DNA of 64,000 bases, taken from positions 6,901,416-6,965,415 of the forward strand of contig NC_037596.1 of assembly GCF_003073045.1 (NCBI RefSeq). The letters run 5' to 3'. The first letter of the stretch is position 1. Every line of letters begins with the position of its first letter. The position numbers and the translations under genes are program-made. This document shows, in pieces, positions 25,901-36,813 of the stretch. The stretch is from Pomacea canaliculata. Lineage: Eukaryota > Mollusca > Gastropoda > Architaenioglossa > Ampullariidae. Below the pieces are notes generated by a model. That model did no database searches, was not told the DNA's origin, and saw only the letters and a list, made by a program, of their open reading frames with translations.

Positions 25901-28900
25901 AACTCTTTAAGTTGACAGACAGTGATTTACATTTTACAAGATAATATCTGTTGATATACAAGATAAATTCAAAATTAATATTTAAAAAAAAATATTTGTT
26001 AAGTGAAATAGTTTTGCACTGTCTAGAAAGAAGCAGGTGAGGAATAATTTTTTTTCATACGTTTTGTCCTAGTTTTTCCCGGAAAGCTTGACACGTGTAA
26101 ACTCCACGAGAAGAGTAGATTTTGATGGTACAGTACAACTTAACATTGGTCTTACATTCGTCCCAAGCTGTGCACGAGATGTCGCTTTCCTTTGGTCTAT
26201 CTAAAACAACACACATCATTGTGTTCATCCCTAAGCTAATGTTGCTCCAGCATAGACACAAGAAAGTGTTAGGTTAATAAGAATATTTGAAAATATTATT
26301 TTTTCAACATTCTGCTAATTTTACATCGGAATTCTCTCTGACTCTCGCTCTCTCTCATTCACTTTTTCTCTGTGCTTGACATCTCTATCTCTTCCTGTCT
26401 GTCTGTCTGCATTTCTGCACATTTACAAAGGTCTTTTTGTGTAAGGCTTGCACACTAGACATTTGCTTAATTTCTTCACTTCATATCTTCCATTACTGCT
26501 TATCTGATGATAACCATATACATTGACTTACTTTTAAACGTATTAAACTCAAGTTATTATATTTGTTCTTGAAGTTCACAGCTCAAAACCCACGACAGTA
26601 AACTGTATCAAAGAGGTTTGTTTACTCCGAAACTTTTACAGACAAATCTCTTGATTGGTTAATATTTGAATCGTTCCTTAAAGAAGTTGAATATACAGAC
26701 TCCGGGCTTTCTGGCAAGGTATAACACGATGGGGTTATGGCAGGGAAACAGTTTCAAAAGATCGTTTGAATTTCGTCTGAAATCGGTACGGATCGCACTA
26801 GGGTACCTCGATTAAAACGTATTTAAAGTCGATTTCTAACTTTCTAAAATTAACATAGCAGTGTATTTTGCTGATATTTTAATATCCAAGAAACCAATTT
26901 TTTTTTAAATGTCATAATTGTGTCTAGCGAATAAACGAAACAGAAAAGATAACCGTTATATATCGTGTGCAAGTCAATCTTGTCCAAGAAAGAAGAAAGT
27001 ACTTACAATGTTCTATCCATTTTTCACCACCAAGAAGATTTGCCAGTACCTCTAGCCCCCCTGGCAAGATTTTAACCGAGTAAGAGTAGTTGCCTGCATT
27101 TTCAGGGAGTTCCGTTCTGATATTACATTCACCGGACACTTTTAGTCCTCCCTCATCATTCAAACTCGCCATGTTGACCGTGTTTAACCGTTCTACCTCA
27201 GACTGAAACAAAGAAATTCAGGGAAAGGAGAGCTGCCTTTAAACAAATTCTGACAGGGACCACGGAATAAACTACTAAAAAAATAGGAGAAATCACGACT
27301 GTAATACATATTGCTCCTGATCTCACTAGGGATTTCTATACCTACACTGATCTTGTCTTCTACTCCTCTATCAAAGTCACACAGGGGAGATTACAGTACA
27401 TTTTGAGTTTGAAACAATCAATCGTTTTCTAAATATTGTTTCTTAAAGCCTATCAAGAGAAAGACTAAAACAAACCAAGTTGTTGTAAATATTGTTGTCG
27501 TTTTTGTTGCAGCTGGGGTTATATTCACAAAGGCAGAGGTACCAAGACATTGAAAATAACATCACCTTAAGCAGTATCTAGCTTTACCAAATCACAGAAT
27601 AACCAAAAAACTAAAGATTTTTAAGATCAAACAAGATAGTCAAAACTCTTTAAGTTGACAGACAGTGATTTACATTTTACAAGATAATATCTGTTGATAT
27701 ACAAGATAAATTCAAAATTAATATAAGAAAAGTTAGTTTGTTAAATGAAATAGTTTTGCGCTGTCTAGAAAGGAACAAGTGAGGAATAATTTTTTTCATA
27801 CGTGTGTTTCTTCATTTCGCCGGAGAGCTTGACACGTGTAAACTCCACGAGAAGAGTAGATGTTGGTGATGGTACAAGACAACCTATCAGCGTCCATATC
27901 GGCCCTAGCTGTGCACGAGACGTCGGTTGGCTTTGGTCTATCTAAAACAACACACATCATTGTGTTCATCCATGACCTAATGTTGCTCCAGCATAGACAC
28001 ACGAAAGTGTGAGGTCAATAAGAATATTTCAGCAGATTTGTTTTTCAACATTCTGCTAATTTTACATTGGAATTCTCTCTGACTCTCACTCTCTCATTCA
28101 CTTTTTCTCTGTGCTTGACATCCCTATCTCTTCCTGTCTGTCCGTCTGCATGTCTGCACATTTATAAAGGTCTTTTTGTGTGTAAGTCTTGCACACTAGA
28201 CATTTGCACAATTTCTTCACTTCATATCTTCCATTACTGCTTATCTAATGATAACCATATACATTGAATTTCTTTTAGACGTATTAAACTCAAATTATTA
28301 TTTCTGTTCCTGGAGTTCACTGCTTAAAACCCATGACAGTAAACTGTACAAACAGCAATGTATAATTTGTAAATTGTATCTGGCAATGAGTAGTTTCAGT
28401 GTTTATTTTAAGGTGTGTATGGTCTAAAGTGTAGTGTTAGTGGGTGACAGCTAGTAATTAGCTCGCCAATGTGTACCTGGATGTGTATGTTAGTCAGTCC
28501 TTGTAGTTACTAATGCCTTTATTTCACAGGGTTACATCTAATCTTTTAGTCGTGATTAAAATCCAATCGTTAAGAAAAAGGTACATTCAAGAGAAGCAGT
28601 TCAGAAATAACCCATTTATTTGCTTACTTAAAAATCTTCTTGAGTGCGAAATTTTTATTCTATTCCCTGTTAAACCTCTGTGTACTTTACAGAGCATGGT
28701 GATGCGTGTAGACGTGTTTCTTGATAACAAAAAATGCGCAGGGGTAATAGATATACACCCAAACTTAGAGAAATAGTGTTTTGCACAAAATTGTACCGAG
28801 TACTTAGAACAAAACTACATCGAAGTATATGAACACATGCATACACGACAGTGTGTAAGTGTTTTACTCGTTGTTTTGTCCGTCAGTCCACAGGAAACAT

Positions 28901-29625
28901 ATAAAAGAAAACATGCCCGAAGAAGAAGGCCATCTACTTACAAACATAGTTAAGTCCACAGTTTGAAGAACTCGGTGGTGACTGAGTGAGATCTTGGCAC
29001 ACTACAGTACCGTTGACCAAGGTGATGTTCCTGATGTTGCTGGTGTTGACTGTCAGAGATATTTTCCCCGGGTCGCTGCTTACATTAAAAGGGAGGTTTT
29101 CTTGTACATACTGACCATTTTCAAACTTCGCTGACAGATACGAAGAGCCCCCCAAAGAAAGTCTCCATTCCATAGATTGAGTCTGTGGTGTACAGTTTAA
29201 GGTAAGGCTCCCATCGGCAGGTACCTCCACGAAGCTGTCTGTGCATGGTGTAATCTGCACACCTATTGTTCCTACAGTCTTCAACAACAACAAATCCTCA
29301 ACAAACATCAAGCAGTAAATGTGTATGCCGTCACGAGGACGTAACCATGAGCATACTTTCATATGTGTTTGTTGATGTGAGTGAGAGAAAGAGAGAGACA
29401 GAGAGACAGAGAGACAGAGAGAGAGTGTTAATGTTTTTACTGTCAGCCTGATTGCATTTTAATAGTCATTAATTTTTACTGACATATTTTTTCTGTCTTC
29501 TTGTGGCTGTAATATGACTATCATACATGAATCCTTCACATACATGCTGTTAATGACTTACCTTCTACGGTTTGTAATTCAAGAAAAAGAAGAGAAACAC
29601 ACAATCTCCACATAGTTATTGTCAT
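19749..29625 (-). CDS. Gene C: secreted Ig-domain protein with duplicated exon cassette, shifted last exon
   Basis: The exons (minus strand) are 29625-29562 (signal peptide), 29262-28942 (Ig1), 27941-27802 and 27202-27007 (cassette 1), 26200-26061 and 25068-24876 (cassette 2), and 20147-19749 (Ig exon 5). Phases are 1,1,0,1,0,1, each compatible with the next. Ig1 has TPC, LNC, MEW, VVC and SNC. The cassettes carry DVSC/DISC, YTC and NYSYSV. The last exon has YTNITCSC and TTWFRCEITWGG, but its two halves are in different frames, with the change near 20050-20070. In the upstream frame the protein stops at 20004-20002 (399 aa); the total exon length is one base off a multiple of three. Either the 3' end is newly broken, or the short form is real, or there is a one-base sequence error. 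The 4.7-kb last intron contains relics of another unit. Confidence 0.7.
20990..21220. repeat. Array module D, copy 3
   Basis: Third copy of the D block, inside the last intron of gene C. It keeps CTCGCGCATGCTCCC and the GTCACGTGAC palindrome at about 21056-21065. A 95-codon minus-strand open frame runs through it, but the other copies do not keep it open. Confidence 0.75.
22378..22430 (-). pseudogene. Relic signal-peptide exon of a gene A-type copy
   Basis: Homologous to exon 1 of gene A and its 3' flank (10340-10558), including the GGAGGTAAG donor. It has a net loss of about 5 bp, so the original hydrophobic reading frame no longer joins the donor in the right phase. Exons 2-6 that should follow are absent (they would fall between 22200 and 21900). 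It is a deletion relic embedded in the last intron of gene C. Confidence 0.65.
22740..23060. repeat. Array module U, copy 3
   Basis: Third copy of the U block, lying upstream of the relic first exon in the same orientation as in gene A. Confidence 0.75.
23455..23475 (+). repeat. (TG)n microsatellite
   Basis: A short perfect TG run just after a CATGCG motif. Confidence 0.9.
23995..24875. repeat. Array module Y, copy 2
   Basis: Second copy of the Y block (compare 14575-15465), following the exon 4 copy of gene C. It contains GAGGTTTGATTCCAG, a better match to a tRNA B box than copy 1. Confidence 0.6.
24775..26610. repeat. Exon 3-4 cassette block, copy 2 of gene C
   Basis: The block spans exon 4', its introns and exon 3'. 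It is homologous to 26905-28370 and, in gene B, to 15360-16840. Apart from the MITE, the order of landmarks is the same in all three copies. Confidence 0.85.
25250..25622. mobile_element. Nonautonomous foldback DNA transposon (MITE), 373 bp
   Basis: The element is bounded by the 9-bp direct repeat CTCAGAGTT (25241-25249 and 25623-25631). Its ends form an inverted repeat of roughly 100 bp built from repeated ATCCCC-AGACACTTC units (left) and GAAGTGTC-GGGGAT units (right), around an AT-rich centre. The paralogous introns at about 15835 and 27370 lack it and show the unbroken target, which proves insertion after the cassette duplication. Long inverted repeats and a 9-bp target duplication fit Mutator-like foldback elements. 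No transposase is encoded. Confidence 0.9.
26610..26905. other. Unique spacer at the cassette duplication junction
   Basis: About 300 bp separate the two cassette blocks of gene C and match nothing else in the window. There is no open frame or motif of note. It could be filler from the duplication or an unrecognised insertion. Confidence 0.5.
26905..28370. repeat. Exon 3-4 cassette block, copy 1 of gene C
   Basis: Carries exon 4 (27202-27007) and exon 3 (27941-27802) of gene C in the same arrangement as the neighbouring copy and as gene B. Confidence 0.85.
28370..28800. other. Insertion of about 430 bp in gene C intron 2
   Basis: Gene B runs directly from AATGTATAATT to CACATGCATACACGACAG here, whereas gene C has about 430 bp of unrelated sequence between these landmarks. 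No clear inverted repeat, poly(A) or target duplication could be fixed, so the origin is unknown. Confidence 0.5.
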
Positions 29626-29682
29626 CCCTTAACGCAAGGCTTCAGGACTTCAATTGTAATCAGCAAACTTGATGTTGTGCGC

Positions 29683-29692
29683 TAATATAAGG
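29683..29692 (-). promoter_or_regulatory. TATA-like box of gene C
   Basis: CCTTATATTA on the minus strand, about 60 bp before the ATG, identical to the box of gene B. The whole stretch from the box to the ATG is nearly the same in both genes. Confidence 0.5.
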
Positions 29693-29759
29693 CCAGGCCA
29701 CACAATTGAAGCTCATAGTGACTAGCGACCCCTAGTTGCGAGTGTTGACTTTTGACCCT

Positions 29760-31860
29760 CGTTGATGGGTTTCTGTCGCGCACAAATTGGGAAGTTACAA
29801 AAAAAAAAAACTTCTGGGGTGACATAGCTTTCTAAACTTGTTTACTAAACAGGTTTGATCGAGTGGTGTCTGGTAAAAAACGTTCTTTTTGTGAAATCAC
29901 TAGACCCTTAGTACTCGGGATCATTTATTGGTCCTCCTTAGTTTATGTCATTAGACAGCATCTCAAATCCAGGATACTCTTTAAGCTTTGTAATCGTTTC
30001 CCATTACTTTTATTTCCTAGGCAACAAGAAATCAGTGGGTACAAAACTAAACTGAAATAATATAAAAAATAACGCAAACCATTTTTTTGTAAAAGGCACA
30101 AGACAGACGATAGTCTCCTAAAGTAAGCTTAATAATTTTTATTAAAATCAAATATTCACTTTTATAGGCACAATGGATTTAATAGTTTTATAGTTCTTTG
30201 ATTAGCCCGTTAGTGTGAGCAAAATATGCCAACTATTAATCTAGAAAGAAAATACTTAAGAACTAGTTTTTTCACAAGCCTTCTGTAATTTTTTTTTCAT
30301 AAATTGGTCACATATATTCACTCCAGGTTAGCGGACTGCGGCAGGGAGACGATCTGCTCTGAATACAATGTCACTAGACGGCTTGCATCCCTTTTGAATC
30401 TTTCCGACCTAAAACAATGATGCATTCAAGTAATAACAAAACCTGTAAGAGAAGTCACGTGACCACTTGTTGGGTTTCCTGTTGCAAACACATCGCTTAA
30501 GTGTCCAGCGGACCACTAGTGGTCTCATGTATGGAGTTTCGCAATGAAATAAAGACCGGAACGCAAAATAAATTTTCCCAGTTGAAGCGACATAATTTAG
30601 TTCCATCTTTAATTTACACAGTACGACTAAACTCATAGCCAAACCCTGAATATATCCATAAGGCTAACCCTAACTCTAACCCCAATCAATAACCCTAACC
30701 ATAAACATTTTCCCAGCAATACTTTATTTACCATGACGGAAACTATTTTATCAAAAGACAAAAATCACAAGAGAAGCAAGGAAACATAACTGCAATGTAA
30801 CCAAACCGATGACACGTTTGTCAGGAAATTCCTGTTGTCCTGGGTTACAGCCGCTAGACATCATTCAGATAACAAGTGTATATATAAATAGTTGTACAAA
30901 CCGAGCTGAAAAATGTATATCGACCGTATATCGGTCGTTGACCCTAGCCCGCCTGCAAGCCGCAAGAAATAGAATTTGCCCACATCTTTGCTTGCAGTGA
31001 GAAAGACAACATCCTCTTTGTGCATCACGAAGTACAAAAGTGTTGCAATATATCTCATACCCTTTTGAACCCACCTAAGGGAACTAGTTTCTTCCTCCAC
31101 ACATGTGTGAGAACATTCTCGTCAAGATTGTCTGACAACCTGTCCGACATCTGTCCTCACTTATCACTTCTGGTCGATTCACCAGCTGGTCTAAAAGAAT
31201 ATAAATGTCAGGAAGAATGGAGACAAAACTTTATCATGGGAGACTAATTTCGGTGTCACAGTTTGCTCACACCTCAGACAGCCAACAAAGACCGATCAGG
31301 CCGAGTGGAAAGCAGAAACACGACAGGACGGTGTAAAGTAAAGCCAGGTAAGTCAGTATAGACTGAGAACATCCCCACACTACCACAGAGCTTCAACAAC
31401 TACCGACTAGCTTCTTTCTAACTGTTATTTAACTCTGTGAATAAAATTAGTTGCAGCTGAAATATGCTGAAGAAAATTTTGAAATTTTCTTTCCGCTCGT
31501 TAATTTGCCCCCTAAATTGAGGGATTTTTATCACGAAATTTATTTTCCTTCTTCCACTGGTTAAGAAATAAAAATAACATTTCTTTCGCCAGTAGTCTGA
31601 AAATGTATTAAACCTTCAAATACCTCCTTGAAAATCCAATTAATCAATAATCAATCAGTTAGGTAATTTTAAATTTCAGGCATACTTGGATATAGAGGAA
31701 GAATTAAGCGACCAAATACAAAGAAATTTTGTCCCATCTTCTTCCCTTCTCATAGTCACACACACTCTCTCTCACACACACACACTCTCTCTCACACACA
31801 GACAGAAACAAAGTGAGAAAATATGACAAACATAAGTGAAAAAAGCACTTATGATATGTG
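29760..31860. other. Gene-free spacer
   Basis: AT-rich with no supported exon. A degenerate telomere-like stretch (AACCCTAACTCTAACCCC and similar) lies at about 30665-30705. CA/CT microsatellites lie at 31757-31800. Confidence 0.5.
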
Positions 31861-31864
31861 TAAA

Positions 31865-32281
31865 TAACCTGATTTTTTCTAGTGATCTTGAGATTGCCGC
31901 TGCTGCCAGCTCTGTGTAAAGCATTTCTAGAAAGGTTTTAATCAAAATGTATTTTGAAAAGACTTGGACATCATCAACCGTTCCTTTTTTCACTCTTTCG
32001 TATCATGAAACTCTGCTACAGGAAGTCATTAAATAATTTATTTATAGAACTGACTTATTATCCAGTTGCTAGCTGCTTATCTATCATTATCTATCATCTG
32101 CAGTTGTTTTTTGTACAATTTTAACCCCTTATTTTTCTTTTTTGTTGTGTAGTAAATTATTAAAGACCACTCTTCAGTAGCTTTTAAGAGCTTGTTCTTT
32201 TGTTTCTTTTTCCCAGTTGGAAATTAATGCTGAATTTCGTCTTTGTTTGCTTCTTAGCTTTCTTTAGTTTTTTTTTTTTGT

Positions 32282-32312
<31 letters not shown>

Positions 32313-33322
32313 GACACCTACGTGAAACCATGCTTAGTTAAAACCTACACCTTGGTGAATCTTGTCATGTTACTATAAATTGTATTGATGCTGTTTGTAA
32401 TGTAGTAGCTCGTGCACTTCCCTTGATGCTGCTTACTTTACATTTTTTTAAAATTCATAGTTAATAATATGGACCAATCAAAACTTGCGCAAATAAAAAA
32501 AATATTTCTTAATGAATAATTTTTTCACATCAAACTGAATCGAGGAATCAAAACTAATCAAACCGTCGTCTTTTCTTGCAGCCTATATTAAAAACCCAAA
32601 AAGTTTCTTGTTTTTTGTTTTTGTTTTTGTTTTTTTTGTTGTTTTTTTTTTTTTTTTTTTTTAGAAGGACGTAGAAAAAGAGACAACAGAAATAAACTCT
32701 TTGTCTGCACACCGTTAAATTTTATCTTTAAACTCCCACTGAATATTATTGTTGAAGTTAGGACCAGATTAAACTTTCATTAATTTTGAGAGCAAACTGG
32801 TGTGTACAAAATATAATTCATCAGTGCCAACAAGAACCTACAAATACAACGCAGCATAAAACTCACATGTAAACACAGAAACATAATCCACGATCAGACG
32901 ACTAAACATCATAAACACAAAAAAACAGGAATTTTATTGTTCTGCAAGAATTGCACGCCTTAATTAAAATTATTTTGTAGCTTCAAACCATAATGGTACC
33001 TATTTTCAGGAGAGCTCTTTCTTGATGACTTCTCAGATGAAGTAATATCTTGTATCTTGTAAGATGTCAAGTCCTGTGTTCTTGTTTCATCTGACTTTCT
33101 TTTGAAGCCCTGTTGAGCCCCCGCAAGTTGACAGTTGATAAAGACCTGGACAGTGTTTATGGTAATGCTTAGTTTAAATGCAGACAGACTGAACTTTTGC
33201 CATCCCTCATTCCATACTGATGAGACAACAACCGGAATGTTTTTAGAATCCTGACGTGGATGTCGGCCGCTGCACAGACATCGGAGGCTAGAAAGTTCTC
33301 GTGTCTTTGTGTGTAGATGCAT
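31865..33322 (-). pseudogene. Possible LamG-like (concanavalin-like) gene fragment
   Basis: Two minus-strand segments read like pieces of a LamG_3/TSPN-type domain in N-to-C order. The segment 33240-33060 contains WNEGWQKFSLS followed by TVQVFINCQL, compare the family pattern GxWHxxxxS..TVxLYVDCxL. The segment 31980-31865 contains GTVDDVQVFSKY and EMLY, compare GxIDDVRIYNxxL..LY. I could not find consistent splice sites or the N-terminal half. The second segment has a stop just upstream. This is either a gene relic or chance similarity. Confidence 0.3.
32268..32662 (+). repeat. Two poly-T tracts
   Basis: Nearly pure T runs lie at 32268-32312 and 32605-32662, with unique sequence between. They could be tails of minus-strand retroposed copies, but no element body is recognised. 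Confidence 0.7.
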
Positions 33323-33349
33323 GTGTCTACATCTGTGAACATGAAGTTC

Positions 33350-36300
33350 ACCCTATTTTACCATGATAAGGTTGTTCATCTCAACTACTGACTCGAATAC
33401 TTGTCTACATGACAATAAAATCCCAGCTACAAGTGTTCCTGGAATATTGTAAGTTATGAAATGCTGGGTACCTGGTAGTTCTAGTTATTTGCTTTCTAAA
33501 TTATTACAATTATCAATGTAGGTTTTAGATAGCAGCCACCAACTGATCAATGCTTTTCTCCTTTAAGCGACATTAGTAAAGACGACGAAATTGATAATTG
33601 ATGATGAAGATTAAGAAAAAGACTAATACGATGAAAATTTTAATGACTTAGATGCCGGTTAAGATATACAGGTGCAGATTTGTTTTTATCAAACTTATTA
33701 CCAAATGCAAGCCTCTGCATTCCGTGTAAAGGTTACATGGAAAACTGGAACACGAGATAACAAAGAGGTCTGTATTTTAAAAGTGAAACTTGGAGACATT
33801 TTCCGTTGTTCGCATCTTGTCGTGTTTCTGTTATTAATCCTATTACCATTACATGATAATAGACATGAATAACATCTGACATTCTAATAAAATGGTCTGA
33901 AAGACATGCAAATATATTTCCGTCCTTTGTAGACGTCTGATTCCATAGACCCTGAGTTAATAAAAGACCCACAGTGTGTTGCTGTCTCTTACAAAGACTA
34001 ACTTATCACAACTTTGTCAAGAAGGTGGAGTACGGTGTACAGAGAACCACATGTACCTACAAGAAAGAATCCTTGTATAGTGATGCAAGTTCTGCAGAAA
34101 AATATTTTCTGAACATTTATTTGAAACTTTTTTGCATAGTTATAATCATAGTTATCAGTCTGGCTGTAAAGTAGTGTGCTTTCGCCTCTTTATTTTTTTT
34201 TTCCTTTGTGTTGCATGCCTCCCATGACTGTTTTTTCTGTCTTTAAATCTATTGAATCCCTTGTCTGCAAAACACAAAATAAAAGCATGGTGAAGTTATC
34301 AGGTATTTAGTGAATTAAAGTTTGTTTTTCACTGATAAGAGACCCCATTTCACAAATGCATTTTTTATCTTTAAGTACATCAGCAGTATAATATGTTATA
34401 GTATAATTGTAAAAAATAATCAAATTTTCATAGAAATTTCCCCGTAAAAATGCGCGCTGGAAAACTTAGAAACAAACTGACAACAAAGCACGACACCATG
34501 CTAAAAATTCCTAAACTAAGGACATACATGAACTGTGGAGTGAGCGGAACAATACTTTTGATTTTGCAGGATATTACTTAAAGTAACAGGATTGAGGGCT
34601 GTATTTCAAGGTGTATTGAATAAACCAATATTACAAGAAGAAACACTCGAAGGGCATTACAAAACAGTGGAGTCCAAGAAGGAAAAGGATGTCTTCCGAA
34701 ATCGTTCCATCTGATGCGTGACCTAGAAAGGAGGGCAACACAGATCAAAGAGACCGACTCAGGTACACAGGGGTAAGTAGTTCAGACAGGTTTGCTTGAG
34801 CAACACTCTGAAGACAAGGGTAACAGTCTAACGGTCGATTTCTCACTGTGATGTATGAAAACTGAAACAGCTATTGAAAATATTTTAGTCTTCTAATTAA
34901 CACAAATTAGTGGAGATGTATTATAAATCTTCAAATGTCGATGCTTTCGAAAATTACGATGTTAGACGAATCTTTACCTGGTATTTAGCCCCTAAACATG
35001 GCAGAAAAAGTAATTTAAATACATAAAGAAAAGAAAGGAATAAAAGAGTAAAAATATAACAAAAAAGTCTCTATTTCATGTGGGTTTTTTTTTCAAAATA
35101 TTTTAAAGTTCTTCTGTCTACAGGCGAAACTTTAAAAAAATCGGTCACATTTCTCAGCTAAAAATTCCACGAAGAGTTAGTAGTCATAAATTAAATTTCA
35201 CAGCTGCTCTGCGTAGACATTTAGAAATCTTTACATGTTCGTAAGGCATTCACTTGGAATTTTGTTGAATTTTGTTTAAAGCACAAGCATAAAACGCAGT
35301 AATTTTTCTGTGAATCAATGTCTTGGCATGTCTGGGCTCCTTACCCATAACTAGAGATGCTATAGGCCCCACGTGTTTATGGGCATAACTATAATATTTT
35401 GGCATAATATCGCCAGACCATTTTACAACCAGTTGAAAGCATTAATAATGCACGTAGCTAAACTATAAATGTCATAACGGTTTTGTTATCCTTCTGCAAC
35501 TAATGTCCTGCCTGGGCGAATCGCCTTGACCCCAGACTCTGTCTCCGAGGGCTTCACATTCTTCACACTTTCATTCGTCCAGTCATGCGTCACATAAAGT
35601 TAAATCTCTTTTTATTACTGACAGCAACAGGAAGAGCAACAACAACAAAAATCTGTAATTCTAAAACAATTGATATACATTGAAACAGTCTTTAAAAATA
35701 TTAAAATAATACTCTCTATCTACATACATATGAATTCGTTGTGTAATCACATTTACTTTGTATCTAATAAGAGTCATGCTACATATCCTAACTCCAACAT
35801 ATTTAAAATTACTCGATCAAACTCTGAATAAGATACGAACTCAAAGCAAGAATTATTTAAATGTCATAAATGTTAAATATTGTTAATATTATTAGAGTTA
35901 ATGACATGAAAAGCAATAAAAGATAAAACAGTTAATAATGTGCTGACACCATTAATGTACTAAAATATAACAATCAAATTGTTCTGGCTTTTGTCTTTGT
36001 TTTTAATTTTGCTTTAACTGTTCTCTTTTTTCATTTTTGTTCTATAAGGCGACGCGTAATTGTCAAGTTTAAGAAAAAAAAAAATCCGAAATTCCGTTTT
36101 TCTTTCACATACACAAGGGTCGCCATGAAACTGGAAGTTTTTCATTTATACAAGCATTAATTCAGAGGTTTTTTTAATTCCGTATTCCACACTTTTTTAA
36201 TGATACATTTCGTGTGATTTATTACACCTTTAAAACAATGCTCAGAAAAATTAAGAACATTATGTATTGCTACATTTAACGGTCTAACGGTCATCACAAA

Positions 36301-36500
36301 GTAGAAGCCTAATGTCAAAAAAATAAAGGTTGGTTGACACAGAATTGTTGAACATATACCGTACGAAAATTATCGAGGTTACTCCAGAAACGAATAAAAG
36401 GAAATATTAAAGTGAAGTAGTTTGCCTTAAAGCAGCATGCCCGTTAATTCTAAAATTAAAATAAAGTTTGTCACCTGCATTGGAGAGAAATCCGTTACTA
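33350..36500. other. Gene-free spacer upstream of gene D
   Basis: AT-rich sequence without recognisable exons, repeats longer than microsatellites, or RNA genes. GTAAG-type donor motifs occur (for example near 34770) but without supporting coding sequence. Confidence 0.5.
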
Positions 36501-36708
36501 ACATCTAACTCAGAAGGAGACACCTAACTGCGCAGGTACTAGCCGTGGGAGGGAGAGAGAGATTTGCAACGTCAAGAGGATGAAGGAAGAAGGTAGAGAA
36601 GCGCGTGACAGCAATGTCAACCGAGAAAGAAGACTCGAGAGGCTGACGAGGGTGTTCACAGGGACGACGACGGGACGAAAAGTCAACAGCCTGTGTCGGG
36701 GCGCCGTC

Positions 36709-36717
36709 CATAAAAAG
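36709..36717 (+). promoter_or_regulatory. TATA-like / CArG-like box of gene D
   Basis: The motif CATAAAAAG lies in a GC-rich context, about 97 bp before the chosen ATG. CCATAAAAAGG is one base from a serum-response CArG box. The surrounding 36590-36800 is richer in CpG than its flanks, as expected of a promoter. Confidence 0.4.
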
Positions 36718-36813
36718 GAATATTTACACTCCCGAGGAGTTCAAGATCGGAAACATCTGAAGGCGGGGGGACCAGCCTGTTCCCGTGCAGACGGACGAAG
36801 GGGGTGCAACGAC

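Noticed and set aside
30665-30705. Interstitial telomere repeat
   Set aside because: The AACCCTAA-like units are few and degenerate, so chance or a very old remnant is as likely.
36580-36813. An N-terminal extension of gene D from an upstream in-frame ATG
   Set aside because: It would place 78 charged residues before a clear signal peptide. The stretch is promoter-like and CpG-rich with a TATA-like box inside it, so it is more likely 5' flank or UTR.
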